Below are positions 33,126-42,900 of a DNA stretch of 64,000 nucleotides, in pieces (the first letter of the stretch is position 1; each line of letters begins with the position of its first letter). Both the position numbers and the translations under genes were made by a program. The stretch is from an uncultured Cytophagaceae bacterium (GTDB lineage Bacteria; Bacteroidota; Bacteroidia; Cytophagales; Spirosomataceae): positions 21,336-85,335 of the forward strand of contig CAIUGL010000077.1 in assembly GCA_903898715.1 (NCBI GenBank), read 5' to 3'. A model generated the notes under the pieces. That model was not told where the DNA came from. It did not search any database and saw only the letters and a list, made by a program, of their open reading frames with translations.

Positions 33126-34475
33126 ATGAAAATCAAATTTCTACTTGCTATCCTTGTGTTCACCTGCCTTCAAACATCTTTGTTTGCGCAAGAAACCGTT
33201 GATTATTTGGAGTTGGGGCTTACCCAAAATAAAACAGGAAACTATGCGGATGCCCTTCGCAATTTTAGCTTAGAAATTGAAAAAAATACGGCCAACCCAA
33301 ACCCAATCGCATTTTACAATCGCGGTTTCGCTAAATATAACTTGAAAGATTTCCGCGGGGCAATCTTGGATTTTGATAAAGCGATTGAGTTAAAGCCCAC
33401 GTATTTTGAAGCGTTTATTGCCCGTGGACAAAGCTATAGCAAGCAGGAAAATCATAAAGTAGCCATACAAGACTATAATGAAGCTATTCGGTTAAATCCC
33501 TTGGAAGCAACTGCTTATTATAGCCGTGGTGTTTCAAAAATGAAGCTAGCAAACTTCCGCGGAGGACTCTCTGATTTCAACAAATCACTTGAATTAAACC
33601 CGGAATATGCACCCGGTTTAGCAGCGAGAGGGGAAGCAAAATCGAAATTACTAGATTTTAAAGGGAGCATCGAGGACTTTGATAAAGCGATTGAATTAAG
33701 CCCTAAACGCTCCGGATATTTCTCTAATCGGGCATTTGCGAAAATGCAATTAACAGATTACGCCTTAGCATTAAAGGATTATGGTGAAGCCATCAAATTA
33801 AGTCCTGATAATGCAGACGACTACTATTTTGCCGGATTTTGCAAAACACAACTAGAGAATTTCCGTGGAGAAAATGGCGAAAAAGGCGCGCTTGAGGACT
33901 TTTCCAAAGCGATTGAAATGGATCCCGTTAAAGTGGAAGCCTATTATGGACGTGCATTTGTTAAGGCCAAGTTAGGTGATCAACGGGGTGCGATCGAGGA
34001 TTACAGCAAATCAGCAGACCTAGGGAATAATGAAAATGCCAAAATTATGTATGACACCAAAATGACGAAAGTGCTTTTGGATGAACTTCGCAATGGCGTG
34101 CCTGATAAAGTTAAAATTTCACCATTTAGCACCGAGCGTGCAGAAGTATACTTCAACCGCGGTGTTGCCAAAGCAAAGTCTGGTGATTCAAAACAAGCAA
34201 TGGACGATTATAACCGAGCAATTTCATTGAATCCAATCTACGCGGAAGCCTATTACTTTAGAGGTGTAGCCAAATCTTCCCTAGGAGATCAACGCAATGC
34301 AATCCAAGATTGTTCGAATGCCATTAAGTTGAATCCTAAATATGCCGAAGCCTATTACGTTAGAGGAATCATCAAATTAGCCCTAGGAGATTCCTCAGGT
34401 TGCCTTGATTTAAGTAAGTCTGGCGAATTAGGATTTAATCAAGCGTATCAGGTTATCCGCGATCACTGTAATTAA
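33126..34475 (+). CDS. Exported tetratricopeptide repeat protein
   Basis: A 449-residue protein with a signal peptide (cleavage after LFA, about residue 21) and about eleven TPR units, many with the consensus pattern AYYSRGVSKMKLANFRGGLS or AYYFRGVAKSSLGDQRNAIQ. It is probably a periplasmic scaffold. It lies 29 bases after menA. Its stop overlaps the stop of the convergent AMP nucleosidase gene by four bases. Confidence 0.88.
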   Translation: MKIKFLLAILVFTCLQTSLFAQETVDYLELGLTQNKTGNYADALRNFSLEIEKNTANPNPIAFYNRGFAKYNLKDFRGAILDFDKAIELKPTYFEAFIARGQSYSKQENHKVAIQDYNEAIRLNPLEATAYYSRGVSKMKLANFRGGLSDFNKSLELNPEYAPGLAARGEAKSKLLDFKGSIEDFDKAIELSPKRSGYFSNRAFAKMQLTDYALALKDYGEAIKLSPDNADDYYFAGFCKTQLENFRGENGEKGALEDFSKAIEMDPVKVEAYYGRAFVKAKLGDQRGAIEDYSKSADLGNNENAKIMYDTKMTKVLLDELRNGVPDKVKISPFSTERAEVYFNRGVAKAKSGDSKQAMDDYNRAISLNPIYAEAYYFRGVAKSSLGDQRNAIQDCSNAIKLNPKYAEAYYVRGIIKLALGDSSGCLDLSKSGELGFNQAYQVIRDHCN

Positions 34476-35245
34476 TCGAACCTTAAATGCTTCACGGATT
34501 CACCTGAACTAGCCAGTTCAATCAATGAATCTATCCCAATCTGCAAATGTGATTCAACATAACTAGTCGTCACTTTCCGATCAGAGGCTTCTGTTTTTAC
34601 ACCATCAGGCGTCATTGGATTATCGGATACCAATAACAACGCTCCGTGCGGGATTTTATTGACAAAACCTACCGTAAAAATGGTCGCCGTTTCCATGTCA
34701 ATTCCCATTGCACGAATGTCAGATAAATATGTTTTGAATACCTCATCGTGTTCCCAAACGCGTCGATTGGTGGTATAAATCAAGCCCGTCCAGTAGTCTA
34801 ACTCGTGCTTTTTGATCATCGAAGAAACTGCGCGCTGCAAACGAAATGAAGGCAAAGCAGGCACTTCTTTAGGCATATACTCATCTGAAGTTCCCTCCCC
34901 GCGAACTGCCGCAATGGGTAAAATCAAATCACCTAAATTTAGATTTTTCTTTAATCCACCACACTTACCTAAAAACAAAACAGCCTTAGGACTAATGGCT
35001 GAAAGAATATCCATTACCGTTGCGGCCATGGGAGAACCCATACCAAAATTTATAATCGTAATATTATTTGCTGTGGCTGTTTGCATGGGACGATCTTGCC
35101 CGAATATGTCAACCTGGTATTTGGCGGCAAACATGTCCACGTAATTTTTAAAATTTGTCAATAAAATATATTGGCCAAATGATTCAATGGGCGTACCCGT
35201 GTAACGTGGCAACCAATTCTGTACAATCTCTTCTTTCGTCTTCAT
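34472..35245 (-). CDS. amn: AMP nucleosidase
   Basis: A 257-residue PNP/UDP-phosphorylase-fold enzyme, matching the compact AMP nucleosidase of Bacteroidota that splits AMP into adenine and ribose-5-phosphate. INFGMGSPMAATVMDILSAI, FLGKCGGLKKNLNLGDLILP and the GIDMETATIFTVGF substrate motif are present. The ATG at 35245 (MKTKEEIVQNWLPRYTG) fits the family better than an in-frame TTG 33 bases upstream. The longer N-terminal domain of the E. coli enzyme is absent. Confidence 0.88.
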   Translation of the reverse strand: MKTKEEIVQNWLPRYTGTPIESFGQYILLTNFKNYVDMFAAKYQVDIFGQDRPMQTATANNITIINFGMGSPMAATVMDILSAISPKAVLFLGKCGGLKKNLNLGDLILPIAAVRGEGTSDEYMPKEVPALPSFRLQRAVSSMIKKHELDYWTGLIYTTNRRVWEHDEVFKTYLSDIRAMGIDMETATIFTVGFVNKIPHGALLLVSDNPMTPDGVKTEASDRKVTTSYVESHLQIGIDSLIELASSGESVKHLRFD

Positions 35246-35313
35246 ATTTTGATTAGGTGTAATGTAAATAATCAACAAATAGCTTAATTTAGTCCTTTCG
35301 TTGGCTAAAAACT

Positions 35314-35772
35314 ATGCGCCCGTCGGCAGAACTGCAATTGCTCTTTCCTGAATTTGAGTATAAATTAACGCAAAAGGATGGAAAACTTTTCATTTATGAT
35401 GGGATTGCAAAAAAATATAGAGCGTTAACACCTGAAGAATGGGTGCGCCAACACTGTTTAAATTACTTGACCCAACATCTAAATTATCCACCTTCTATTA
35501 TACAAATAGAACGTGGGCACGAGATAGATCAAATGCAACGAAGAACTGATATTCAGGTTTTCGATAAGCAAGGACAGGTATTTATGTTGATCGAATGCAA
35601 AGCACCCCATGTGGCGTTGACGGCGCAAACGTTTCATCAAATCAGTCAATATCAAAAGAAAAACGCAGCACGTTTTTTGGTATTAACGAACGGCTTAGAA
35701 CATCAAATATTTGAAATAGATTACACCCATACAACAACAAACCAATTAACGGAATTCCCCCTTTACCTATGA
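35314..35772 (+). CDS. Stand-alone PD-(D/E)xK domain (type I restriction R N-terminus-like)
   Basis: A 152-residue protein that resembles only the N-terminal nuclease domain of HsdR-type subunits (HSDR_N_2 group). The catalytic pattern is complete: Asp79 in RRTDIQVF, Glu94-x-Lys96 in LIECKAP, and a later Gln/Tyr pair (ISQYQKK). No helicase, methyltransferase or specificity gene is nearby. The next gene, pafA, starts inside its last codon (four-base overlap), suggesting co-translation. It could be a solitary nuclease or a non-restriction nucleic-acid enzyme. Confidence 0.8.
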   Translation: MRPSAELQLLFPEFEYKLTQKDGKLFIYDGIAKKYRALTPEEWVRQHCLNYLTQHLNYPPSIIQIERGHEIDQMQRRTDIQVFDKQGQVFMLIECKAPHVALTAQTFHQISQYQKKNAARFLVLTNGLEHQIFEIDYTHTTTNQLTEFPLYL

Positions 35773-37394
35773 AAAAAACCAGCTTATTTATCCTAACATT
35801 GATGTGTATGACCACATGGACGTACGGTCAAAAAAAATCCACTGAATCAAATCGTCCTGCATTGGTTGTTGGCATTGTCGTAGACCAAATGCGCTACGAT
35901 TATTTATACAAATACGCAGACCGCTATTCAAATAATGGATTAAAGCGCCTGATGCGCGAAGGAATGAATTGCCAAGATAACCACTACAATTATGCACCTA
36001 CGGTTACCGCAGCTGGCCATGCCAGTGTATATACTGGGACGGTTCCTGCCGTTCATGGTATTGTGGGAAATGAATGGACGGACGTTGCCACAGGTAAAAA
36101 GGTATATTGTACAGATGACAGTACCGTTAGTACCGTAGGAACTACGGGAAAAACAGGTTTTATGTCGCCGAAAAATATGTGGACGAGTACGATCACGGAC
36201 CAATTAAAATTAGCTCAAAACTTTAAATCGAAAACGATTGCTATTGCGTTAAAAGACCGCGGGGCAATTTTACCAGGAGGTCATTCCGCTGATGGAGCCT
36301 ATTGGTATGACTCAAAAGAAGGACGCTGGATTACTTCCAGTTTCTACATGCAATCACTTCCTAGATGGGTACAAACATTTAATGCGGAACAACGTGCGCA
36401 AAAATATACCAAAGCTGGCTGGAACACCCTCTATCCTATCCAAACGTATACGACGAGTGGACCAGATGATTCTCCTTATGAGTCAAAAATGGCTGGTGAA
36501 ACAGCACCTATTTTCCCACATACCCTACAAGGAGGCAATCCATTGGAATTAATTCGTACAAGTCCTTATGGAAATACCTTAACGAAAGATTTCGCGATCC
36601 AAGCGATGACCGAGGAAAAGTTAGGTAAGAATGGGACCACCGACTTTCTAGCGGTGAGTTTTTCGTCTACGGATTATGTTGGCCACAGTTTTGGTCCACA
36701 ATCCATTGAATTAGAAGATACCTATTTACGTTTAGATCAAGATATCGCTGAAATCTTAACGTATTTGGATAAAAACTATGGTAAAGATCAAGTCCTTGTA
36801 TTCCTAACCGCAGATCACGCGGTGGCGGAAGTACCAGGTTATTTGAATAGCAATAAAATGCCAGGTGGTGTTTTCGATCGTGTTAAAGCCATGTCTGATA
36901 TTAAAAAAGCAACGCAAGAGGCTTTTGGCCAAACAGATTTAATCATCGGGGAAGACAACTCCCAATTGTACTTCAATAAAGCTGTCTTATCCAAAATGAA
37001 TATCGATCGGGAAAAACTAATTCAGGTCGTTAAACAATCGCTTAAGAAACAAGCAGGTTTTCAGGAGTTAGTTGACCTACACAACATCGAAGCATCTACA
37101 TTAAACAATCTATACACGACAATCATTCGTAACGGATATAACCAAGATCGCAGTGGTGATGTGATGATTTTATTGAAACCACAATGGTTTATTGGATACA
37201 AAACGGGTACCACGCATAGCACCTTGTATGCCTATGATACGCATGTACCCTTGTTATTTTATGGCTGGAAAGTGAAGCCTAGCGAAGTAACTGAGCGCAC
37301 GAGCATTAGTGATATTTCGACTACGCTGGCGAATTGGTTGCATTGCATGGAACCATCTGGAAGTATTGGTCAAACTATCCCTTTAAAAAGGTAG
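35769..37394 (+). CDS. pafA: PafA-type alkaline phosphatase
   Basis: A 541-residue exported protein (signal peptide to about residue 20) of the alkaline phosphatase superfamily. Asp39 (VVDQMRYDY) is a metal ligand, the threonine nucleophile lies in PTVTAAGHAS (77-86), Asn101 is in VGNEW, and the KxR substrate pair is in ALKDRGA. Zinc ligands recur in FSSTDYVGHSFGP and FLTADHA. This is the broad, phosphate-insensitive PafA type known from Flavobacteriia, so it probably releases phosphate from organic esters in the periplasm. Confidence 0.9.
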   Translation: MKKTSLFILTLMCMTTWTYGQKKSTESNRPALVVGIVVDQMRYDYLYKYADRYSNNGLKRLMREGMNCQDNHYNYAPTVTAAGHASVYTGTVPAVHGIVGNEWTDVATGKKVYCTDDSTVSTVGTTGKTGFMSPKNMWTSTITDQLKLAQNFKSKTIAIALKDRGAILPGGHSADGAYWYDSKEGRWITSSFYMQSLPRWVQTFNAEQRAQKYTKAGWNTLYPIQTYTTSGPDDSPYESKMAGETAPIFPHTLQGGNPLELIRTSPYGNTLTKDFAIQAMTEEKLGKNGTTDFLAVSFSSTDYVGHSFGPQSIELEDTYLRLDQDIAEILTYLDKNYGKDQVLVFLTADHAVAEVPGYLNSNKMPGGVFDRVKAMSDIKKATQEAFGQTDLIIGEDNSQLYFNKAVLSKMNIDREKLIQVVKQSLKKQAGFQELVDLHNIEASTLNNLYTTIIRNGYNQDRSGDVMILLKPQWFIGYKTGTTHSTLYAYDTHVPLLFYGWKVKPSEVTERTSISDISTTLANWLHCMEPSGSIGQTIPLKR

Positions 37395-37434
37395 CCGGTA
37401 AATTAAAAACTAGCATTAATTAAAGATATTTGGC

Positions 37435-37442
37435 TAAATTTG
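37435..37442 (+). promoter_or_regulatory. -7 promoter element for ugd
   Basis: TAAATTTG, a full match to TAnnTTTG, 33 bases before the ATG at 37476. It shows the in-frame TTG at 37440 is promoter sequence. Confidence 0.5.
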
Positions 37443-37475
37443 CAGTCAATTTTTGAACATTATAAAGAAGTCACT

Positions 37476-38786
37476 ATGAAAATTGCGGTTGTTGGCTCAG
37501 GGTATGTAGGCCTCGTAACAGGAACATGTTTTGCTGAAACAGGAAATCATGTCACATGCGTTGATATTAATGAAGCGAAAATCAAGCAGATGCAAGCTGG
37601 GATTGTTCCTATCTACGAACCAGGCTTGGAAGATATGTTTCATCGGAATGTCAATGAAGGCCGATTAGATTTTACAACATCTTTATCTGAAGGAATTGTA
37701 GGGGCCAAAGTTATTTTCCTAGCCTTGCCTACTCCTCCAGGGGAAGATGGTTCTGCCGACTTAAAATACATTTTACAAGTAGCGAATGATTTAGGTCCAT
37801 TATTGACTGAATATACTGTCATCATTGATAAAAGTACCGTACCAGTAGGTACGTCTGAATTAGTCCATGCGGCGATTGCTAAAAAAGCCCAAGTTGATTT
37901 TGATGTCGTATCAAACCCAGAATTTTTGCGTGAGGGCGTCGCGGTAGAAGACTTCATGAAACCTGACCGCGTGGTGATTGGGACAGAATCAGATCGTGCG
38001 AAAGAGGTAATGACTAGATTATATGCGCCATTGGTTCGCCAAGGGAATCCGATCATATTTATGGACGAACGTTCTGCGGAGATGACCAAATATGCAGCTA
38101 ACGCGTTTTTGGCCACTAAGATTACCTTCATGAATGAAATTGCGAATTTATGTGAGAAGGTCGGTGCTAATGTCGATGATATTCGTCGGGGCATCGGAAC
38201 AGACTCCCGTATCGGAAAGCGATTCTTATTTGCAGGTATTGGTTATGGTGGATCTTGTTTCCCTAAAGACGTGCAAGCATTAGCTAAAACATCGGAGGAA
38301 AATGCATACCAATTTCACATTTTGGATTCGGTGATGCGTGTCAATGAATTACAGAAAACGAAGTTAATGCCATTGATTGAAAGTCACTTTAACAATGATT
38401 TGGCTGGAAAAACGATTGGAATATGGGGCTTAGCATTTAAACCCTACACGGATGATATTCGGGAAGCACCAGCATTGTATAACATTGAAGCCCTATTGGC
38501 TTTAGGTTGCAAAATACGCGTTTATGATCCAGAGGCCATGAAAAATGTCCAAGAGCTTATCGGCGATGTGGTAGAATATTCCAAAAGTCCATATGATGCG
38601 ATTGAAGGGGCAGATGCCTTATTGATTGTAACAGAATGGCCACAATTCAGAACACCTGATTTCGAACGCATGGACAGTTTATTGAAAAATAAAGTCATTT
38701 TCGACGGCCGAAATTTATATGAATTGCCCCAAATGCAAGAATTAGGCTACACGTATTATTCAGTAGGCCGCAAATCTGTTATTTAA
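37476..38786 (+). CDS. ugd: UDP-glucose 6-dehydrogenase
   Basis: A 436-residue NAD-dependent enzyme oxidising UDP-glucose to UDP-glucuronate. The N-terminal Rossmann motif is MKIAVVGSGYVGLVTG, followed by ALPTPPGEDGSADL, STVPVGTSE, NPEFLREGVAVEDFM and the catalytic cysteine in GYGGSCFPKDVQAL. The ATG at 37476 begins right at the Rossmann strand. It is followed three bases later by uxs, which uses its product. Confidence 0.95.
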   Translation: MKIAVVGSGYVGLVTGTCFAETGNHVTCVDINEAKIKQMQAGIVPIYEPGLEDMFHRNVNEGRLDFTTSLSEGIVGAKVIFLALPTPPGEDGSADLKYILQVANDLGPLLTEYTVIIDKSTVPVGTSELVHAAIAKKAQVDFDVVSNPEFLREGVAVEDFMKPDRVVIGTESDRAKEVMTRLYAPLVRQGNPIIFMDERSAEMTKYAANAFLATKITFMNEIANLCEKVGANVDDIRRGIGTDSRIGKRFLFAGIGYGGSCFPKDVQALAKTSEENAYQFHILDSVMRVNELQKTKLMPLIESHFNNDLAGKTIGIWGLAFKPYTDDIREAPALYNIEALLALGCKIRVYDPEAMKNVQELIGDVVEYSKSPYDAIEGADALLIVTEWPQFRTPDFERMDSLLKNKVIFDGRNLYELPQMQELGYTYYSVGRKSVI

Positions 38787-38789
38787 CTT

Positions 38790-39761
38790 ATGAAACGAAT
38801 ATTAATTACCGGCGGGGCTGGATTCTTGGGATCCCATTTATGTGATCGATTCATCAAAGAGGGCTATCATGTCATCGCGATGGACAATTTGATCACAGGT
38901 GATTTGAAGAATATTGAACATTTGTTCAAATTAGAACATTTTGAATTCTATCACCATGATGTTTCTAAGTTCATTCACGTTCCCGGAAACTTAGATTACA
39001 TTCTACACTTTGCCTCTCCTGCATCACCAATTGATTACTTAAAAATTCCTATTCAGACCCTGAAAGTGGGTTCATTGGGAATTCACAATTGCTTGGGATT
39101 AGCGCGTGTTAAAAACGCAAGAGTTTTAATCGCATCTACGTCAGAGGTATATGGAGACCCAACGGTTCATCCACAACCTGAGGAGTATTGGGGAAATGTA
39201 AACCCAGTGGGTCCACGTGGTGTATATGATGAGGCCAAACGCTTTCAAGAGGCGATGACGATGGCGTATCACACCTACCATGGATTAGAAACACGCATCG
39301 TGCGTATTTTCAATACCTATGGTCCACGTATGCGCCTGAATGATGGCCGCGTACTTCCCGCATTCATAGGCCAAGCCTTACGAGGTGAAGATTTAACGAT
39401 GTTTGGTGATGGTTCTCAAACGCGTGCTTTCTGTTATGTAGATGATCTAGTAGAAGGAATTTACCGCTTGTTGCTGAGCGATTATGCCCAACCAGTCAAC
39501 ATTGGTAATCCAGATGAAATTACGATCAAGGAATTTGGTGAGGAGATTATCAAATTAACAGGAACGAGTCAAAAGTTGATTTCATTGCCATTGCCAACGG
39601 ACGATCCGAAACAGCGTAAACCAGACATCTCGAAAGCAAAAGCTTTATTAGGCTGGGAACCTAAAGTTTCGCGTGCTGAAGGACTGAAAATCACCTACGA
39701 ATACTTCAAGTCATTAAGCCCGGAAGATTTACATCGAATGGCGCATCATAAAGAGTTTTAG
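38790..39761 (+). CDS. uxs: UDP-glucuronate decarboxylase (UDP-xylose synthase)
   Basis: A 323-residue extended [12 protein letters not shown] at 8-16 binds [12 protein letters not shown] is at 117-124, and Tyr146 with Lys150 lie in GVYDEAKRF. The [19 protein letters not shown] region is characteristic of UXS enzymes. It decarboxylates UDP-glucuronate to UDP-xylose. With ugd it forms a two-gene sugar-nucleotide unit, ended by a terminator at 39763-39788. The xylose acceptor is unknown and could be exopolysaccharide, O-antigen or T9SS-linked glycan. Confidence 0.93.
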   Translation: MKRILITGGAGFLGSHLCDRFIKEGYHVIAMDNLITGDLKNIEHLFKLEHFEFYHHDVSKFIHVPGNLDYILHFASPASPIDYLKIPIQTLKVGSLGIHNCLGLARVKNARVLIASTSEVYGDPTVHPQPEEYWGNVNPVGPRGVYDEAKRFQEAMTMAYHTYHGLETRIVRIFNTYGPRMRLNDGRVLPAFIGQALRGEDLTMFGDGSQTRAFCYVDDLVEGIYRLLLSDYAQPVNIGNPDEITIKEFGEEIIKLTGTSQKLISLPLPTDDPKQRKPDISKAKALLGWEPKVSRAEGLKITYEYFKSLSPEDLHRMAHHKEF

Positions 39762-39762
39762 T

Positions 39763-39788
39763 AAAAACCGGGGAAACCCGGTTTTTTT
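39763..39788 (+). terminator. Intrinsic terminator after uxs
   Basis: A 10-bp stem (39763-39772 with 39777-39786), GAAA tetraloop and T run. Confidence 0.92.
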
Positions 39789-39797
39789 ATGCCTTTT

Positions 39798-39874
39798 GTA
39801 GAGACGCGATGCCTCGCCTAAAATCCCCAGACTTTAGTCTGGGGCTACTAATAACCCTAGGCTTTAGCCTAGGG
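39798..39874. repeat. Paired palindromic (REP-like) elements
   Basis: Two 20-bp palindromes with the same architecture (nine-base arms around TT) lie ten bases apart: 39825-39844 (CCCCAGACT/AGTCTGGGG) and 39855-39874 (CCCTAGGCT/AGCCTAGGG). Just upstream, 39798-39818 holds an imperfect GAGACGCGATGC-type sequence that looks like a decayed third palindrome. They sit between two convergent transcription units and are unlike ordinary terminators because no T run follows. Confidence 0.75.
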
Positions 39875-39906
39875 AATCCTGAAAGGTTTGCCAAAGAAAA
39901 CAAATA

Positions 39907-39937
39907 AAAAAGGCTGCTCTTTCGAGCAGCCTTTTTA
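39907..39937. terminator. Bidirectional terminator, end of TonB receptor gene
   Basis: A 13-bp stem (39907-39919 with 39924-39936) with TTTC loop, A run before and T run after, 20 bases beyond the TonB receptor stop. Confidence 0.9.
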
Positions 39938-39955
39938 CTTCGGATTAGCAATATC

Positions 39956-42900
39956 TTAGTTGAAGATATAACGGATACCGAATTGTGCTTGCCAGCGAGA
40001 ACCAAGTCCGAAAGAACGTTGGAATGTCTCAGCTAATGGCGTAGTACCTGAACGGTAAGGGAATTGGAATACTGGACGCCCAGTAGCCGCATCGTTTGTT
40101 ACATAGTTCAATAAACCTGCACGCAATGGTGTTTGGTTTAAGCCCCACTGTGGAGACATGTAGTTACCGAAGTTAAATACATCCAATGTAAATTGTAAGG
40201 TATTCTTCTTACCTGCTACATTGATATAGAAATCTTGGATTACTTTGAAATCAAAGTTTGCAGCCCATGGTAACTCAGCACCATTACGCACTGCATACTG
40301 ACCACGACGAGAAGACAAATACTTATCTTGGTTGATGTACTTATCTAAATCCGCCCATTGCTGAGCTGCCGTATACGTTCCTAAATCACGTAATAAAATC
40401 TCTGATTGGCTACGTGGAACATAAATCAAGTCATTTGCATTTTGGTTATCTCCATTCATATCACCTGAATAGGTATATGAGAAACGACCTGCTGGAGCTA
40501 CTGAATACGTGAAACCAAACGTCGTAGACGCTTTTTCATTCAAGTAATTCAAACGGTATGAACCATATGCGTTGATACGGTGTGCTTGCATATATGAAGA
40601 ATATGAAGCCACATTCTCATTTGGATCACCAGAAACAACACGGTCTCTCCATTGCGATTGAGCAATAGATCCACCATCATTCACTGAACGTGAATCCGAA
40701 TTCGTGTATGATAACGAAGCAAACAATCCATTATCAAACGCCTTTGATACCGTAGCAGTCAAGGCATATGAATAACCTAAATTCGTATTCTTGATTAAGA
40801 TAGCATCAGAGATGTTTGGATTGTCTACCGTATTTCCAGTTGCAGGTGCATTCAAACCACGTGTACCACCATAAATTTGGTTGTTACGTGTATTTGTTGG
40901 AATACCCGTTGGAGAAGCTGTGAAATAAATAACACGATTGTCTGGACCAACTGCCTTCACCGTAGAATTCGGCAAGTTCACGTTCTCCAAGTATACCGCA
41001 TTAATATCCTTTGTATAAATACCTTCCAAAGAAACTAACCAGCCATCACCCAATTGCTTATCCATCGCTAAGTTCGCACGGAAAACTTGAGAGAATTTAA
41101 AATTCTGATCCGTAACCGCTAAGTTATACGCAGTAGGTTGTAAGTTAGTCAATGTACTTGCGTTTGGCTTATATGCATCTACATTAGGTGTAAATGGATA
41201 ATTTCTCAATTCTGCCGCCGCAGTAACTAAACGAGATCCGAACAATACACCGTTGTTAGACAACTGGTTCGACAACCATACATAAGGAACACGACCTGAG
41301 AATACACCCAAACCACCACGTACTTGAGTTGTCTTGTCATCTTTTACATCCCAGTTAAATCCGAAACGTGGAGACCATAAAACAGTAGTCTCTGGGAATT
41401 TGTTGGTAGCCAACTTTACTCCATCACGGAACGTTAAATTAGGAACAAATGAGTTCGTATACTTCGGCTCATCAAATGATGGGAACGAAGTCGCATCTCC
41501 ACGTAGACCAAAAGTTAATTTCAAACCTTTTGCAGCTGTAATTTCATCTTGACCATAGAATGATAAGGTATTACCCTTCATCTCAGCAAATGGGAAGTCA
41601 GCATAATTTGACCATTGAACTTGGTAACGTACAGGTGAAACAGTTAAATCACCACTTGCAGATTTGATAAAGTCATCAATCGACCGGAACTGGTATCCAC
41701 CATAATAGTTAGGAGCAAAACCATTTTTAAATGCATTTGCTTCATAAGCAGCACCAAACGTGTATACATGCTTTCCTCTATAGATTGTTAAGTTATCCGA
41801 GATTTGGAAAATATCAGAGTTCAACAAGTTATTCGCCGAGAATGGCTCATAACCAAAAGCAGTCATTTGGTTTAAGTTGTTATTTCCAATATCAACTGTC
41901 GGGAATGGTGTATTATTCACCGGTGACTCACGATAGTCACGCATCGCCGTGTAACCAACTGTCAAGTTATTTGAGATTGTATTCGAGAATGTCGAGTTCA
42001 ATTCAGCAATGTACGAGTCTAAGTTGTTGTTAATACGATACAATGAACCTTGGAAAGGTAACACGTTAACCGATGGCGAACGACCTCCAGATAATGAACC
42101 TGAGTTCGAAGGAGAAATATCAGCAAACGAACGTAAGTAGTTATACTTAATGTTCAATTTGTGCTTATCAGAAATGTTCCAGTCTAAACGAACGTTAGCT
42201 TTTTGTGAGAATTTCTCTCTGTTGTAGTTCTCGTACGCACCTGGATCATAGTTGAATTTCGACAACAAGAATGATTTCAAACGATCTAAATCTTCAGCTT
42301 TCGCGATCGATTTGTTCGGCTCAGTACCTGTACGTGTTGCCACAAAGTTAGAACCTGGATCTGTTTGTGTTTCTTGCTCAAATGATCCAAAAATAAATAA
42401 CTTATTTTTGATGATTGCTCCACCCACACGTGCACCAAATTGTCCACGGTTGAATTTACCAAATTGAGAAGTTGCATCACCAATTTTATTTCCTACTAAA
42501 CCTTCGTTTGTACCAAAATAATAACCTGAACCAGTCCAATTATTTGTACCAGACTTTGTTACTACGTTGATGTTTGCACCCGTTGCCATACCTTGACGTA
42601 CGTCATACGGAGCAATCAATACTTGGAATTGGTCAATCGCATCCACCGAAATTGGCGAAGCACCTGCTTGACCACCGATTGTTGGTGATAAAGCGAACGC
42701 ATTGTTAAAGAACGCTCCGTCAACGGTTACGTTATTAAATAAGGCATTACGACCCGCAAAGTTCAAACCATTCGCACGTGGATCTAAACGCGCAAAATCA
42801 CCTAATGAACGATTCAAGGTAGGTAAAGTTGTAATGGATGAGTTTGAAACGGTTGTTGCCGCACCCGTACGTCCTGAGTTAATCACCGAACTACGTGAAG

